A stretch of DNA of 64,000 nt from Epiperipatus broadwayi (GCA_028023455.1 JAQFVV010000275.1:930001-994000); one strand, 5' to 3'. Counted from the first letter of the stretch, positions 13,501 through 27,047 are shown. Numbers and translations are program-made. Notes: a model not told the origin generated them from the letters alone.

Positions 13501-13920
13501 TGTAAAGAATTTTTTTTTTTTTAAAGAGCTTGAGTGAAATGTCAATGTAAAATAATTAATGAGTTTAAAATATATATAACTAAAACAAAACTTCCAGTGT
13601 TCTTCGAATCTTTTCATTTACTTTTATTTTAAATAATCTTTGATTTTAAGTAAATATAAATCAATCACGCAAGTTCTCATTAAAATATAATTAAAAATGA
13701 ATCTCATGCTTTAAGACTCAGCTTCTGGCACAGTGAAAGTAAAAAAATTCGATGTTATCATTGAGAAAGGTTATTGATAAGATCTTTGACCTGGAGATAT
13801 AGGTAAATAGGGCAGAATTCACGATGTACCTGACTTATAGATCTTGTATGTGGTCAGATTTGAGGTACTTTACCTGTATTCTGGGTCTTGTTGGATCGAT
13901 AGATGTTTTTCGACCATACA
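10572..13920 (-). mobile_element. TG...CA element E2a (solo-LTR-like, 3.35 kb), reversed copy
   Basis: Read on the minus strand the element starts TGTATGGTCGAAAAAC at 13920 and ends ACCATTCCA at 10572. ATAT flanks it on both sides (10568-10571 and 13921-13924). It is an inverted copy of 28877-31876, with matching blocks in the same order throughout, for example near 12474-12700 against 30060-30300. No convincing protein frame exists; the 89-codon minus frame at 11387-11656 is not kept in the other copy. It lies 214 bp upstream of the growth-factor exon. A small nested element is at about 11155-11340. Confidence 0.78.
11155..11340. repeat. Small nested element with inverted ends, inside E2a
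   Basis: Terminal inverted repeats of about 20 bp, GAAAGATTTGTACCTCGATA on the left and TATCAAGGTACAAACTTTC on the right, enclose about 145 bp without coding capacity. The same structure is at 31385-31580 in the inverted copy, so it was present before E2 spread. This is MITE-like; alternatively it is an internal regulatory palindrome of E2. Confidence 0.55.
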
Positions 13921-14134
13921 ATATCATATCACAAAAAAAAAACGTGGTTTTATTATTTATATTATTAGATTTTTCTTCATTTTATATATACCAAATACTG
14001 AACAAGAATTTTTAAAAAAATATTTATTTATTATATCTTAACTAGATCAAAATCCGTTTTTTTTTAATTTTATAAATGAAAGTTTTTATACTGTCACTTC
14101 ATTCTTAATAATTATGAGTTATTTTAATTTTTAG

Positions 14135-14325
14135 ATGTTACTTCTGGAGGCATGGCAGCACCTGCAAATTGTGAGCCTAGAGATGCTGTTATTGAAGTAC
14201 CAGTTCATAAAGACCCTTCAATTTTTAATTGGCCTTCATGTACTATTGTAAAAAAGTGTGGGGGATGTTGTTATCATGCTCTACTTGAGTGCATACCTAA
14301 AGTTAGTAGTAAAATAACGAAAAAG
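14135..14325 (+). CDS. PDGF/VEGF-family growth factor, exon with first part of the cystine-knot domain
   Basis: The exon encodes most of a PDGF/VEGF homology domain, a secreted dimeric ligand for VEGFR/PVR-type receptor tyrosine kinases. Visible landmarks are NCEPRDAVIEVPVHKD (first knot cysteine, PRD/PRE-type motif), FNWPSCTIVKKCGGCC (second to fifth cysteines, family signature) and LLECIP (sixth). The acceptor is TTTTTAG ending at 14134 and the donor is AAG|GTAATT at 14326. The first two bases complete a split codon, and the exon ends in phase 0. The ATG at 14152 is an internal Met (GGMAAPAN) and not a start, since the frame is open back to the acceptor. The signal peptide and N-terminus must lie in earlier exons that I did not find. 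The fold continues in the exon at 63675. Family is certain; the exact orthologue (PVF-like or VEGF-like) is not. Confidence 0.93.
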
Positions 14326-14735
14326 GTAATTTATATATATATAAATAATAGTGACAATCTTCAACAGAAATAATTTATTCTTAAAATTTCTTGAATTTTA
14401 ACTATAAAAAGTAATTTTTTATTTAAGATTTTCACTGTTATTATTTTATTGATTAATGCAATTATTCCATATATGTATAAATTAATTAATCAATATCAAA
14501 TTTTTGTGAGCCTTCTAGGTTTTTTACATTTTTTTTAAGTTTAGAAAATCATTTGATATATAGATAACTATATGAAAATTTATCATCTCTTTAATTATAT
14601 AGAAATTATATACTCTCAGTGCTGATTATTTGTTCATTTATAAATATAAGTACATGCAAAGATGGAACAAAATAACAAGAAATTATATTAATACAGTTTT
14701 TGACATTAAACAGTGTATAAAACAAATGCATACCA
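14326..14735. other. Intron start, no feature
   Basis: AT-rich intronic DNA directly after the donor site. No repeat with a second copy was recognised. Confidence 0.5.
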
Positions 14736-15376
14736 GTGTATTCAGAGAGATTTGAGCCCAGACTTTCATGCTCCCTTTAGTCATCAACTCTTCTCTGCAA
14801 CCAACACACACAACTACAGCACACATATGAAAAAGATAAATGATTTCCAATATACCAGCACTCATCAGTTGGTTTGGATCATTATCTCCCACACATGTAT
14901 ATAATCAGTGCTTGGTTTATATTAAGATTGCAAATCTTCAAACTGTAATAGACAGGCTTCAGTCATCTCCACTCTTCAACTTGTCAGCTATCCATATCAT
15001 TGAAAATCAAATCATGGTATGTTCAAAGCCCTTGTTTGCCAATTTTGTTGTCATACCCATTTTGATTGTAAGTCATACTAATTCCTCATAAGTGAGACCT
15101 TAAGCCATTTAACTATAAAGAAGAAAGATGGGCAGAATATAGGCTGAGTATGTAATACTTAAATACACATATTGTATAATAAACTTTAAGGTAGATGTAA
15201 TCAGAAGGAATTTTAATCCAGACTTTTAAACCCCCTTTACTTGTCTACTCCATACTATGTAACCAACACACACAACCGCATGCAAATGGAAAAGATAAAT
15301 AGTCTTCTATATACATATTTTGTACTGAAGCACTAGTCATCTGTTGGATAATCTCCATGTATATATTATAACCCTA
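14736..15376. repeat. Fragments of dispersed repeats, two related blocks
   Basis: Positions about 14740-14900 and 15200-15372 resemble each other (both contain CCAACACACACAAC and a GATAAAT run). Positions 14890-15105 match the 3' part of the D-family copy at 18050-18270 (CAGTGCTTGGTTTATATTAA against CAGTGTTCAGTTTATATTAA, then CTTCAAACT and CCAATTTTGTTG). There is no coding frame. Confidence 0.6.
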
Positions 15377-16160
15377 CAGAAAAATAAGGTAATCGTACCT
15401 GAAGTGATGGTCACCAATACATGATTATCAATGGCCCTCGGTTGGGTAGCCATTCTAACTCTATAGAAAATCAGGGTTTAAACTGTCAGGAATCTGAAGA
15501 ATTGTTTGGTTATTGTCAAAGTAAAAACATATATAAAATTTAATATCAAAGGGATGAGAATGGTGAGAGATCAGCCTAATTAACGCACTACAGTAATTAT
15601 CAGTATCATTAACCATAAATTTCATTAGCATTATAAGTAAGCATAAGCAATACTCATTCATCATCATAAATTATTAACTATAAAAATAAATCAACTGTCA
15701 ATCTGGTGACTGAATTTAAAATGGGCTAACTATACACCAGGCTAATTATGTAGCTCTTGCCAGCTTGAGGCAGATTATTAAAACCGTAAGTTGGATGCCT
15801 AAATTTACATGCTAACCCATAAGAATACAACCAAAAAAAATAATGCTGGAATACTAAAACATGCTGATCATCATATATGCTCTGGCCACTTAATACCTTT
15901 AATGTACTGGACAACTCTAAACTTAGTTTCTAAGACATACTAAAATAAATAAAATATAGTGCATGGACTTAAGGAATATCCTCTTTATACCAATCCAGAA
16001 TCATCATCATATGATGTCCATACACTAAATATTTCTTTATTATGCACCAATCTAGCTCTGGAAGCAAGAACTCTATAATTTATTACTGTGAGTAATAGGA
16101 AAATAATTAGATAGATTATTATAATTCATCTTAAGTAAATCATGAGCTTCCCTTAATTAG
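15377..16160 (-). repeat. D-family dispersed repeat, copy D1 (reversed)
   Basis: Reverse-oriented copy of the block at 17190-17990. Shared landmarks, given as plus-strand text, are AAACATGCTGATCATCAT, GCTCTGGCCACTTA and ATCATGTATTGG-like sequence around the TGGTCACC at 15410. With D2 it forms an inverted pair about 1 kb apart. A tRNA-like stretch lies on the minus strand at about 15697-15770 (see findings). No open frame of substance. Confidence 0.75.
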
Positions 16161-17189
16161 AAATAACTAGTTTTGTTGGGATCATGAAAAACAATTCTAG
16201 AATATAAGTTGTCACAATATAAAGTCACACACACTGCAATTTATGAAACAGGAATTGGATAGAATAAAGCAGGGAAATAAATTAATGAAATAAAATCAGG
16301 TATTGAGACATAAAGTTGAAGAAAAGGCATCAGTCTCACCTGGAAAATCAAGAAAACCACAATGGACAAAATTTTCTATATTTTGTTTACCTGGAAATGC
16401 TATAGGCCAGAAAAAGGATACCTTAAACATACACATGTCTAAGAAGCCTTCAAGAAAAAGCTCAATTGAAAAGATAACTGGAAATTGCAGCTAGAAAGGA
16501 CTCCATAAACACTAAAGCCTTGGTTAGAGGTATTATTATTTTTTGATGTGTGCATACTATATTTTTATTAATATAAAATTTGTTTTTTGTTTCATAAATG
16601 TAATAAGTTTTATTGTGTGTAAAAATTGACAAGGTTATAAAATTCCATTAAGATGCTTTAAATTGTGAAACATTCTGATTTTTTGTAAAACCCAGTCAAT
16701 TTTTTTTTACAAATGATAAAATAGCTTAAAATATATATCTATATAATTTACTGTAAGTGTAAGTTTTTTTTTCTCAATGAACCCTCTGGGTAAAATCTTG
16801 ATTTTAAAAATGTATAACAAACTCGTAGTTATTTTTAAAGAAAGAACATCATGAATTCAAAGTTAATCCATGAATAAAAATTAATTGGTTGTTTAATATA
16901 ATTTTTGTAAAAAAATTTTTAATGAAATGGGTGCTTGAAATGTTATACTTTCATATCATTTTTTTTTTTTTGTTTGTTGTAATTGTTTTAAAAAATATTT
17001 TTAGTTTTAATTTCTTTATTCTATCCAAATTCTGTTTCAAGAAATGCAGTGTGTGTAACCTTATATCATAACAGCTTATATTCTAGGATTTAGTTTTGTT
17101 TGATGATCAAAATAAAACTAGTTATTTATAATTAGGGAAAGACCATGATTTGATTAAGGTTATTTATAATAAGCTAATATATTTATTTA
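16161..17189. other. Spacer between inverted D1 and D2, nothing recognised
   Basis: AT-rich loop region of the D1/D2 inverted repeat. The 63-codon plus frame at 16303-16494 has no recognisable motif and looks like chance. Confidence 0.5.
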
Positions 17190-18280
17190 TTTCCCTTTTA
17201 CTTACAATAATAAATTATAGAGTTCTTGCTTCCTGAGTTAGATTCATGCATAACAGCCATATAGAATAAGGGGTATATTTAGTGTATGGACATCCAGTTG
17301 ATAATAATGATAATTATTATTGTCCTGGATTGTCTCAAAGGGTATATTCTTAAAAATCCATGCACTACATTTTATTTTAGTTTAATCTCTATTAGACATT
17401 AAGTTTATAATGGCCAGTACATCAAAGGTACTAAGTGGCCAGGACATTGCTGGTGATCAGTATGTTTTATTATCCAAGAATGATTATTTTTTGTTGGTTG
17501 TATTTTTATGGATTAGCACTTAAGTTTGTGTATCCAACTAATGGTTTCAATAATCTGTCCTAAGCTGGAAAGGGCTAAAAATAATTAGCCTGGTCTATAG
17601 TAGATCCATTTAAAGTTCATTTACCATATTGACTGTTGATATTGACTGTTGATTTATTTTTATTGTTAATCATTCATGATGATGAATGAACATTGCTTAT
17701 ACTTATTTATAATGCTGGTGAATTCATATTTAATTATACTTATAATTATGCTAGTGAGTTAACTGGGCTGATCCCTCAGACTGAACTATCATGCTTATCC
17801 CTTTGATATTAAATTTTAAATTTTTTTACTTGAGGATAAACAAACAATTCCTCAAATCTCTTCTGGTTTAAACCCCTACCTTTAGAGTTAAAAATGGCTA
17901 CCCAATTGTGAGTCATTGATGATCATGCACTGGTGGAAATCATCCCAGGTATGATCTCCTTATTTTCCTATAGTATTACAAATGGAAACCCAAATTTTGG
18001 GCTGTCAATGATCATGTACTGGTGATCATCATTTCATGTATGACTCCCTTATTTCCTCATAATGTTACTATATATAAGCAGTGTTCAGTTTATATTAAGA
18101 TAGAAAATCTTCAAACTTTAATGGACAGGCTTCAATCCTCTTCACATTTACTCTTCAGACACCCATATCATTGAAAGTGTGATGGTGGCCCTTGTTCACC
18201 AATTTTGTTGCCATATCCATGTTGAGCATAAGTTATTCTGATCTCTCATATGTAGAACTTTAAGCTCATTGGTATTGTTT
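17190..18280 (+). repeat. D-family dispersed repeat, copy D2 (forward, longest)
   Basis: The most complete copy of the D repeat. It contains GGCCAGTACATCAAAGGTAC, GTGATCAGTATGTTTTA, CTAAGCTGGAAAGGGCTA, GATTGACTGTTGATTTATTT-like sequence and TGATGATGAATGA. It is inverted relative to D1, D3 and D4 and in the same direction as D5. Its 3' part is shared with 14890-15105. It carries no protein frame. Its class is unknown; a tRNA-like module suggests a SINE-like ancestry for part of it. Confidence 0.75.
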
Positions 18281-19173
18281 TTTTATTCTTCAGTGTTGTA
18301 GTCTGCATTAGTTGTAATAACAGTCTAAAGAATTGAAAAACATAAAATAACTAGCTGATTTCACCACTTCAGATGTAAACAAACATATGAACATGTTTGT
18401 GTCTATCAAAACAAAAGCATAAATTTGAATAAAAATACTGGATTTTTGTTATATGGTTGGATGAATCATCATTTACACATTTTACCCTGTATTCTGAAAA
18501 AAAAATACATCTGCTATTTTCTAAGAAAATATCAAAAAATTTCCTTTTCCAAATTATAAAATTTATAATGATTAATGATATTTAAGCAACCATAGTTTAA
18601 TCATTTCTCTATATGGACCCTGCAAATTGCAGAATATTTAAACAATTTGGAAAACCAAATTACTTACTGCAAATACTGCATTCAGATAACACTGCTATCT
18701 TCTAAAATGTAAATGCTCAATCAAAATGGGACTTAAAAATTAAACTGCCTATAAATAAAAAGAAAAACAAGTTAAAATTACAGATAATTTGTTGTTATTG
18801 CAATGATTTGTAAGGTTTTTAATACAAAACAAATTACAATGTCTTGTGCACACATATTGATTCAATCATAACTTGAAAAATTATATGTTTAAAAAGCTTG
18901 CAAAAATTATGTAGTGCACATATAAATATGATCAAATAATGGTTTGTAGGACTGAAATATGAGGTTACATATTTCTCATGATCTCCAGTTTTTTGGGGCA
19001 TAATTTTAAAAAGTAGTGAGAAATTTTCATTGTCATTATAGAAAACTGGAAGATTTTTTCTATAAAGAATAATCTTAATATTTTTGGTTACTATGCAAAT
19101 GTTATATCCAACTCAATAATTTACAAGTTTTTGATGCAAATAGAAATCATATCATAGATGTTTCTCTTTCATA
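18281..19173. other. AT-rich intronic DNA, nothing recognised
   Basis: No repeated block, open frame or RNA signal recognised. Confidence 0.45.
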
Positions 19174-19183
19174 CATATATATA

Positions 19184-19232
<49 letters not shown>
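19174..19232. repeat. (TA)n microsatellite
   Basis: About 59 bp of nearly pure alternating TA with one TTTA interruption. It creates an artificial Ile/Tyr run in the minus-strand frame at 19147-19644. Confidence 0.97.
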
Positions 19233-19234
<2 letters not shown>

Positions 19235-19649
19235 TTTTTTGCATAAATTAGTCTATGTGCATAATAAAGTGGTTTGTTTCTTCTCTTTATATCAGATAGT
19301 TGAAGCAACTTTAGTTGAATGAGAGCTATGGTTAAGGTACTCACCATTAAGAGGGCACTCTTTAGTCTGATTAAAAAAGAAAAAAAAACACCTTCATTAC
19401 ACATACAGACTAATGAATGCAAAAGAATTACATAATCAAATGAAAAGAAAATTAATATTATATATATATATACATTATAACAGTATAGAGTGAGAAATAA
19501 ATTTGTAGTGAATATGGGAATCATCATCATCATCCTTATGATCACAAATAAAATAAATGAATGAATATAGAATATGTGCAGAATATCTAGTGAATAAGAG
19601 CAGAGAATCAGCATGAATAAAAACATAAGGGTCATCTCCAGCATAAAGA

Positions 19650-20130
19650 AGAATCAAAGAAAAACAATCAAAAATCAATGGTCAGCCTTGAGACTGGATT
19701 TGAATGTGGTTCACTATAGACAGGCTAATTGTCTATCCACTGGCAAACTTAGGGCAGAAATACAACATAAAAGTTGGGATGCCCATATTTAAGTGCTAAT
19801 TCATTATTCAAAATAAAAATAATGCTGAGGTACTAAAACATACTGATCATCATCAGTTTCTTGGCCATAGAATACCATGAGTGTTCAGGTCAACTATAAA
19901 CTCAATTTTCATTTATAAAAAATATTGCAATAAATAAATTTTAAAAGTGATATCAGGATTATTATCTTGATGTGCAAACACCAACGTAAACCTCTACATT
20001 CACATAACTAACTGTTATGCTCTAATCTACCTCAGGAAATAGAAATTCTTTGAACTTTTACTGTGAACAAAAGATAAATAAATATAACAGCATATTCTAA
20101 ATAATTTTTAAATAGCTGGGATAATTTGAA
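19650..20130 (-). repeat. D-family dispersed repeat, copy D3 (reversed)
   Basis: Matches D1 and D4 in orientation: GACTGGATTTGAATG, CATACTGATCATCATCAG, TTGGCCATAGAATACCAT and GTCAACTATAAACT. The minus-strand tRNA-like stretch is at about 19690-19752. Confidence 0.75.
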
Positions 20131-23100
20131 AATAATCCCTTAAACTGTAAACTGTATTAAAATCAAATCACACACACTACCAATTCATGTAACAGTTAAT
20201 GGAACAAAACCATTATCAGTAGAATATCTTTTAAACAATATTTAAGAACTAACTGATTAAGAATAAACAACAAATGATACAATAATATGAAAATTTAAAC
20301 GTCTTCATTTTATCAAAAAAATATAGATAGTTTCTTAAAAATTATAATTAACCAGTTGATTTTTATTCATTAAATTAATTAATTTTCGCTTTCATTAAGT
20401 AATTTTTTTAAATAACAAAAGTTGGAAAAAACTTTTCAAATAAAAATTAAAAGTTATTTGTTTAATTCCTTATACATATTTGGGAGGGGGGGATACATGA
20501 ATGAAATAAAAATGTATCAAAAGGAAATTTTAAATTTAATAAAATTAAATTTTCTAAAAACTCTTTTTATCATTTTGAATAGACAAATTAAATGTATAAA
20601 AAGTATATTTTATAAGAAAAATTAAATTAATAAAATTATTCAAAATTATCATTTATTAACTTTATAAAATTATTAATTTTATATGAAAATTTTTTTTTAC
20701 ATAAACGAAAATACAATGTGCACATAAAACAAAATATCTTTAACCATGGTTTTAAATTTCTTTGAAGTCATTCTTTGCATTTATAATTTCCATTTTTTCC
20801 AGGGAATTTTTTTTAAAGGCTTCTCACAATGTACATGGTTAATTTGTTTCTTTTTGGTATGCAGTATTTTCAAGTTTTAACAAACAGCAACAATTTATTA
20901 TCTTTCTAATAAAATTTCCATGTGGGATTAATACATAGAGATCCTTATGCTCTTGGTTTGAGACAAGATTGCAAATTACTTCAGGGACATTTTTCTTCTA
21001 TTCCATATTTTATTCCAGTGAAGCAGATTGCATGGAGTAAGATAATGTTGTCGTTTTGCTAAATTTAGCACATGGTTTTCATTGTAGAAAACATTTTATA
21101 ACTAAACTCATCGTGTGCTAACATCTTGGTTAAAACTTATGCTGTTGTCTTCAACAGTTTAAATAAGACTTATGCTTCTTTCTTTATTAAAAGCTGTAAT
21201 AGAAACTTATTTTTCTCAAATGTCTTCTTCAGCAGTGGGATAAAGACTGATTCTTCTCATAAGACACTTAAATCTTCTTACCACCCCTCACTCCCATTTT
21301 TTTGGAACAACCCTGCTTTAAGCCAATCTCAATCCTATCTCCTACATAACAAAATTTAACCATTGATCAATTAGGTCTATTTTTTCAAAAAATAACATTG
21401 TTTAGATATTGTTCCTTTTATTGATTAAAAATAATTTCAATCATAATTTTAAAATTCCTCTTTAATTAGTTTTTTCCCCAAAAGTAAAATAAAATAATCA
21501 GACTAACCACATTGATCTGATCAATACTGTCTAGTGTATTGAAGAGAGATAAAGAGAAAAGAAGACAAAAAATAAAAATGTTAATTTTTTTCCCTTTGTT
21601 TTAAAACTTTAGTTATCTCTCTTAAACGTTAGAATTAAAATTTTTGAAGTAATTTATTGAAGTGAAAAATTTCTTTTTTTAATACATTTTAAAAAATTAA
21701 AATTAACACTGGTAAATATTTAAAATTATCGAAGAGAAAGAAATTATTTATTTGATTTTATATTTTTCTGTCTCTTTTACAACTATTTATAATTCATTAA
21801 AATACTCACACTATTATTTAAAACAATTATTTAGAATTTTTATATTATTATTTTGTAAGAAAAAACATTAAATTAACTGGTTGATTTTCCAGGTGCCATA
21901 TTAAATTTTTTTTAAAAAAACTGACCTGAGACACAATTTTCACAATAACTTCAGTTTCAATAATGTTAGAACAAAAAAATTTACATTAATAGAAACAAGA
22001 AAAACAAAGGCAAACAATAAGTCTAAGATTGATAGTGATAATCATTTAAAAAATAAGGAAAAAAAGAAATTTCAACATCTGACATAATTATTACTTTATT
22101 ATTTGTTCATAATTTCTCATTTATTATTAACTAAGTTTAAATTACATCTTCAGTGATAATTTCTTTATATTCCTCACAAAATTATTCTGCCAACCATATA
22201 TAATACTACTTATCTGAGATAATCCATAGTTTCAGAATCCCCAAATCAAATTGCATATGAATTCTTCATTTTTTTATTGTACCCCAAAAGTTACCAAATT
22301 TTAGAGGCATCTATAAGAAAAAGATTCATCCTAATAAAAGCTACAAAACAAATCACTTCCAGAAGATAGATGCATTTGTCATTATAGCCATTGACTTCTT
22401 GTCTATCTAAAACTAGAAATTGTAGACTATTGTCTATATCACTAATAAAATGAGGTTCTTCTCTGCATTTTATACTTTTTGTGTACATCAGTGATGTTTA
22501 TATTCTTTATGCACACCAGTGATGCTATCTTGTTATATTTATTGTCCCATAAAGATATAATTTATTTGCATATAATTTTCACTATATAATCAGGATGATT
22601 ACAATTTTCTGTCTTTATTACTTCATATAAATTAGAAAATTGTCCAAAATAAAAAAAAAATTAAATTTGCCTGTTTAAAAAAAAATCATAAAAAATTCAA
22701 ATTTCTTCCGAGGTTCAAATGCCCATATTTCTGTTGACATCATGCTTATAGTTTTACATAATTTAAAAAAGAAACTAAACTTTTCAACCAATATTGTAAG
22801 ATGCATGACTGCCATGCAGTGGACATTCAAGCCATTAAATGAACTACCCATTATTATTAAAAACATGTAGAAAACTAATTACTATTGCCCTATTAATTAA
22901 ATCTATATTTAAACTCTTGTAATATTGGCATGGCTAGGTAGATTTACAATGTTACAATATATATTTAAAATTTAAATAGAATTTTACTATAAACTATGGA
23001 TAAATAATATTCATATATCAGTAAACAACAAATAATAAAATGGACTACCTATTTTTAAATCTGGTTATAAAATAGATGAAAATATTTGTAATGGGATGGT

Positions 23101-23259
23101 CTAATTGGAGATGATCATACCTGGGAAGAAGAAACATCTTCCTCAAGTAAACAAAATATAAAATTAATATTTACAAGAAGTATATTATTTAAGATATTAA
23201 AAGATGTTTATTATCTAAAGATATATAAATAATGTTATACATTCTATAGAGAGCATGAG
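20131..23259. other. 3.1 kb of AT-rich intron, nothing recognised
   Basis: Contains only short open frames (for example 21126-21359 plus, 22291-22488 minus) that have no motif, no splice context and low-complexity composition. I saw no second copy of any block in the window. Confidence 0.45.
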
Positions 23260-23900
23260 ATCAAGAGATCTCAGATTGATCAGCCTAGTTATTCATTAGA
23301 ACAACTATAAGTATAAATAATCAAATTCTAGCATTATAAAAAGGAAAAGTAAGTAATATTCAAAATAACTTCATCGTCATGAATGATGCACCAGTCAAAA
23401 TACATCAGAATAAAATCAACAATAAATCTTGTGACTGGATTTGAAATGGGTATCCTGTAGACTGGGCTAACTAGTGAGCCTTTGCCAGCTTGGGCAATTA
23501 TTTAAATCATAGTTTGGATGCACAAACTTAAGTGCTAATCCATAAGAGTATGATCAAAGAAAATGATGCTGGGATATTAAAACATGCTGATCATCATCAA
23601 TGCTCTGGCCATTTAGTACCATTAATGTACTGGTCAACTATAAACTTAATTTCTGATAGAGACCATAGAAAATGTAGTGCATGGATGTTTAAAAATATAA
23701 TCTTATGTGCCAACCAGGATGATGATGATTGATCATCACTGGATGCCCCTTAAGCAAGCACTAAATACATTCCCATTTATATATCAGTCTTGTACATGAA
23801 TCTAGCTCAAAAAAACACAATAACTATTACTGTTATGTGACCTAGAGATTGTGGAATACAATGTTAGCAATTGAATAAATTTATTAACAACAATAAAAAG
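23260..23900 (-). repeat. D-family dispersed repeat, copy D4 (reversed)
   Basis: Shares GTGACTGGATTTGAAATGGG, TTTGCCAGCTTGGGC, AAACATGCTGATCATCATCA and GTACTGGTCAACTATAAACT with D1 and D3. The minus-strand tRNA-like stretch is at about 23437-23505, and it is one of the best preserved. Confidence 0.78.
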
Positions 23901-26219
23901 ATGATATTAAGATCTTGAATAAGGCTACACATATAAGTTTTTGATTTTGATTAACATAGAATAATAATAAAAATTCACATTATGATTTACATTATTAATA
24001 TACAAAATTCAAGTTATTACATTATGATTTACATATATGTTCCATATAGGTTTATTTAAAACCAAATCAGCATACAGACATGTGGCTTAATATAAAATAA
24101 ACATGTTTAAATTTATCAAAATAATAAAATTATTAAAAATATATTTTCTAAATCTCCTTTGAAGACTATACATAAAATGCACATATACATGTATATCTAT
24201 GAAGTTATAGATATGAATTAATATTGTTAATTAGTCTCTTCTTCAGTCAATAAAGTATTTTCTTTTCATTTTTTTTTTAAAAAAATAATGTCAATTTTTT
24301 TTTGACAGGTAACTCAAAAGTTTATTTTTTTGATAAGTTACTCACAACTAATTAATTATATCTTTAAATTAATATTAAAAAAAATTCTTTTTCTTTTTTA
24401 AAATCAATTATCTATGAGGCAATCATTATGTTTAGATATTAATTTAATTCAAGCAAAATTATTTACTTGTTATCTTTTTAAATATATAGATTTTTAAATG
24501 TCATTTTTACTAAGAAAATTATGCTAATCATCATTGTATATATATTTATCTGTGCTTCTCTTGATGAATTAGTCTTAATGAGACAGGTAGAGTTCAGGTA
24601 ATTGTCAGATTAAGAAAAGTATAAACAAGTATGTTGGCATTCTTCCTTCTGTCTAGGGCTTGATGAGCTTCAGGCCAGCAAACTGTTTTCCAGAACACTT
24701 TTAAGACTATGATTTCAACACAAAGAAATGGGTCACTTTCCTCCTTGTGAATTCAAACTCCATGGATCTCCTGCCTTAACTTCAGTTATATCTCATGGGA
24801 GCTCTGTATAAATATGCTAGCTAATTCTAAATCTACCTATTCTGTTTTTTAAAAATACTATTAGCCAAGCCTTTTGGCCAGCTCTAACCAAAACTACAAG
24901 CCAAACTGCAGCTAATATTTTTATAAGCTCTTTTATAGAATCATCTGAGGTGATAACAACACCTTGATTGAACACAGAGTTTTTTATTTCTCTAATCCCT
25001 TTTGAAAACAAGCTTGAAATTTTTATCAAAGTGTGATATACATGTTTTTACTTAGGGGATTTCTAATACATAGAAATTTTGTTCAATTAATTTAAAAAAT
25101 TCAAAAATACCATACTTGTTTTTAAATTTCAAAATCAGAATAATAATAATACAATATTTATATTTGTTCAGACCTTTTTAAAAGTTTAATTTATAATAAA
25201 ATTTTATTCTAAATTGAGAGTTATTTAACCCTTTACAGTCATTATTATTCCAAGTGAAATGTAGGTAATATCTACAAAAAATTTTGTCCATCTTTATTTC
25301 TACTTTTCCTTTCAACATTATATATATTTGTCTATTGTATGCCATGTAACATACCTGTTATATAACTCCTTTCCTGGGAAAAAAGGAAAATAGAAATGAA
25401 ACACCTTTCTAACAATATTTTACATAATTTACTTTTATAATCAAAACAAAAGTCATAGCTAAAACTATGTACTCATCAATTTTTTTAGAGATCTGGCAAA
25501 CATCTGACCTGCAATTTTGAAATAGATAAAGAATTTAGTCATTGGACTCTAAGTACACAATGCACCATGAACACCAAGAGAACTACTTTCAATTGAGATA
25601 TTATAAGTTACTACGACCCTTGATAAGAAAAATGCAAACATCTTTGCAAAACCCTCTCCTGTGCAGGGACTGGAAAATACAAAACTATGTCCTGGTTCCT
25701 TGAGCATTATGGACTGGGAAATAAAGCTATGCCTTGTTTTTTTTTTTTGAAGACTTTGAGGCTAGAATCATGGTAGGACTACATTAACTGCTCTGTAATT
25801 AACAATATGAAATACAAAAAAAATGGGTTGGAGCAAATAGCTTAGATAGAACATCTTTCAGAGTTACATGAAAACATTGTATCCTCAAGCCAGTGACAAA
25901 AATCTTCATCCATCATCAAAACTAAAAATACAGCTATACACTTCAACAATCAAACATCCAATCCAATCTCCAAAATCATTGATTGTCTATTTAAATCTAA
26001 ACATGAACTTCTTTAAACATGCATGAAAACTACTATTTTATAATTTATAATCATCATCAATACTAAAATCACCTATTTCACAGTATTTTTTAAAATTAAT
26101 TATGCATATTATTTTTCTTTCTCAGTTGTGGTTTAAGATCAAGTTGATAATTTTGAAGTGATGATCAACAGTATGAGATCAACATCAGCTTGATGTTGGG
26201 CAGCCATCTATAATTATAT
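23901..26219. other. 2.3 kb of AT-rich intron, nothing recognised
   Basis: No coding frame with motifs. A short, less AT-rich stretch at 24540-24800 has no second copy in the window that I could see. Confidence 0.4.
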
Positions 26220-27047
26220 ATTTATCTGATTCTCTTAGATATGCATTAATTAAGTTAATATGAGCATCAGTAATAAAACATGCATTAACTTTAAATGTTT
26301 ACAATGTACAGGCCATTACAAAATTAGATCTTTACACTATGCATTTGATCCCAATGTCTTGTTAAAAGTAAAACCACACAATAAATAAACTTCTTACAAC
26401 CCAAAGTACAAATGAAAAGTCATCATGCTCAAATGTGGGAAAACATGTTCTCAGAGAGAACTACCTCTAAATGAGGAATAAAATCTAAAATCATTCATGA
26501 ATAGCTTACACCTGAAATCAAACTACAAGGGAATTACATATATATTATGGGAAGACAAGTAAACATATTCAGAATTCAAGTGTGGTAAATAAAATATCTA
26601 TGGAATTACTATATAAAATACACATACATATTCTATTCCTTAATTTTAGATGCCTATATATTGCATAAATACAAGAATGACAGCAAACTGCCTACAGATT
26701 CTATGCACAATAAAATGAACTTACTATATATATATATATATATACACACCCATAGCAGCATTACAATACATATTTATACTTCCATTAATTTTGAAATACA
26801 TTGTTCAAATGTGTCTTTGAATAGATTCAGAAAAATAACTTTGTTTAACTGTTTAAAAACTAAATCTTTTTTATATTTTTTCAAAACAAATTAACTCTCA
26901 AAAAAAAGAATCAGTCAATATTTATTTACACTAAATCATATCCATTATTTAAAATTCTTTAGGAGAGACAAAAACTTAAGAAATAAAACTGATTTTCTTA
27001 TATCTTGAATATTTAAAAGCATACCATGATATATATATATATAACAT
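26220..27047 (+). repeat. Repeat R2 copy A, part 1
   Basis: Collinear with 56003-56553 followed by 59400-59940 in copy B. Shared landmarks are CTATGCATTTGATC, ATAAAATCTAAAATCATT, GACAAGTAAACAT, TTCAAGTGTGG, CTTCCATTAATTTTGAAATA and GAATATTTAAAAGCAT. Here the sequence runs without the 2.75-kb element seen in copy B (junction near 26541-26552). A (TA)n tract is at 26724-26744 and another at 27028-27042. Copy A then breaks off and resumes at 31877. Confidence 0.8.

Noticed and set aside
10572-13920. E2 as a Helitron or a DNA transposon
   Set aside because: No TC start, CTRR end or end hairpin, no terminal inverted repeats and no transposase; TG...CA ends with ATAT duplications fit LTRs better.
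14152-14373. ATG at 14152 as a gene start and reading on to 14373
   Set aside because: The frame is open back to an acceptor at 14134, and after 14325 the sequence is intron (GTAATT donor, low complexity).
19147-19644. 165-codon minus-strand frame
   Set aside because: Its end is a (TA)n run that reads as Ile-Tyr, the rest is low-complexity and part overlaps AT-rich intron; no motif and no splice context.
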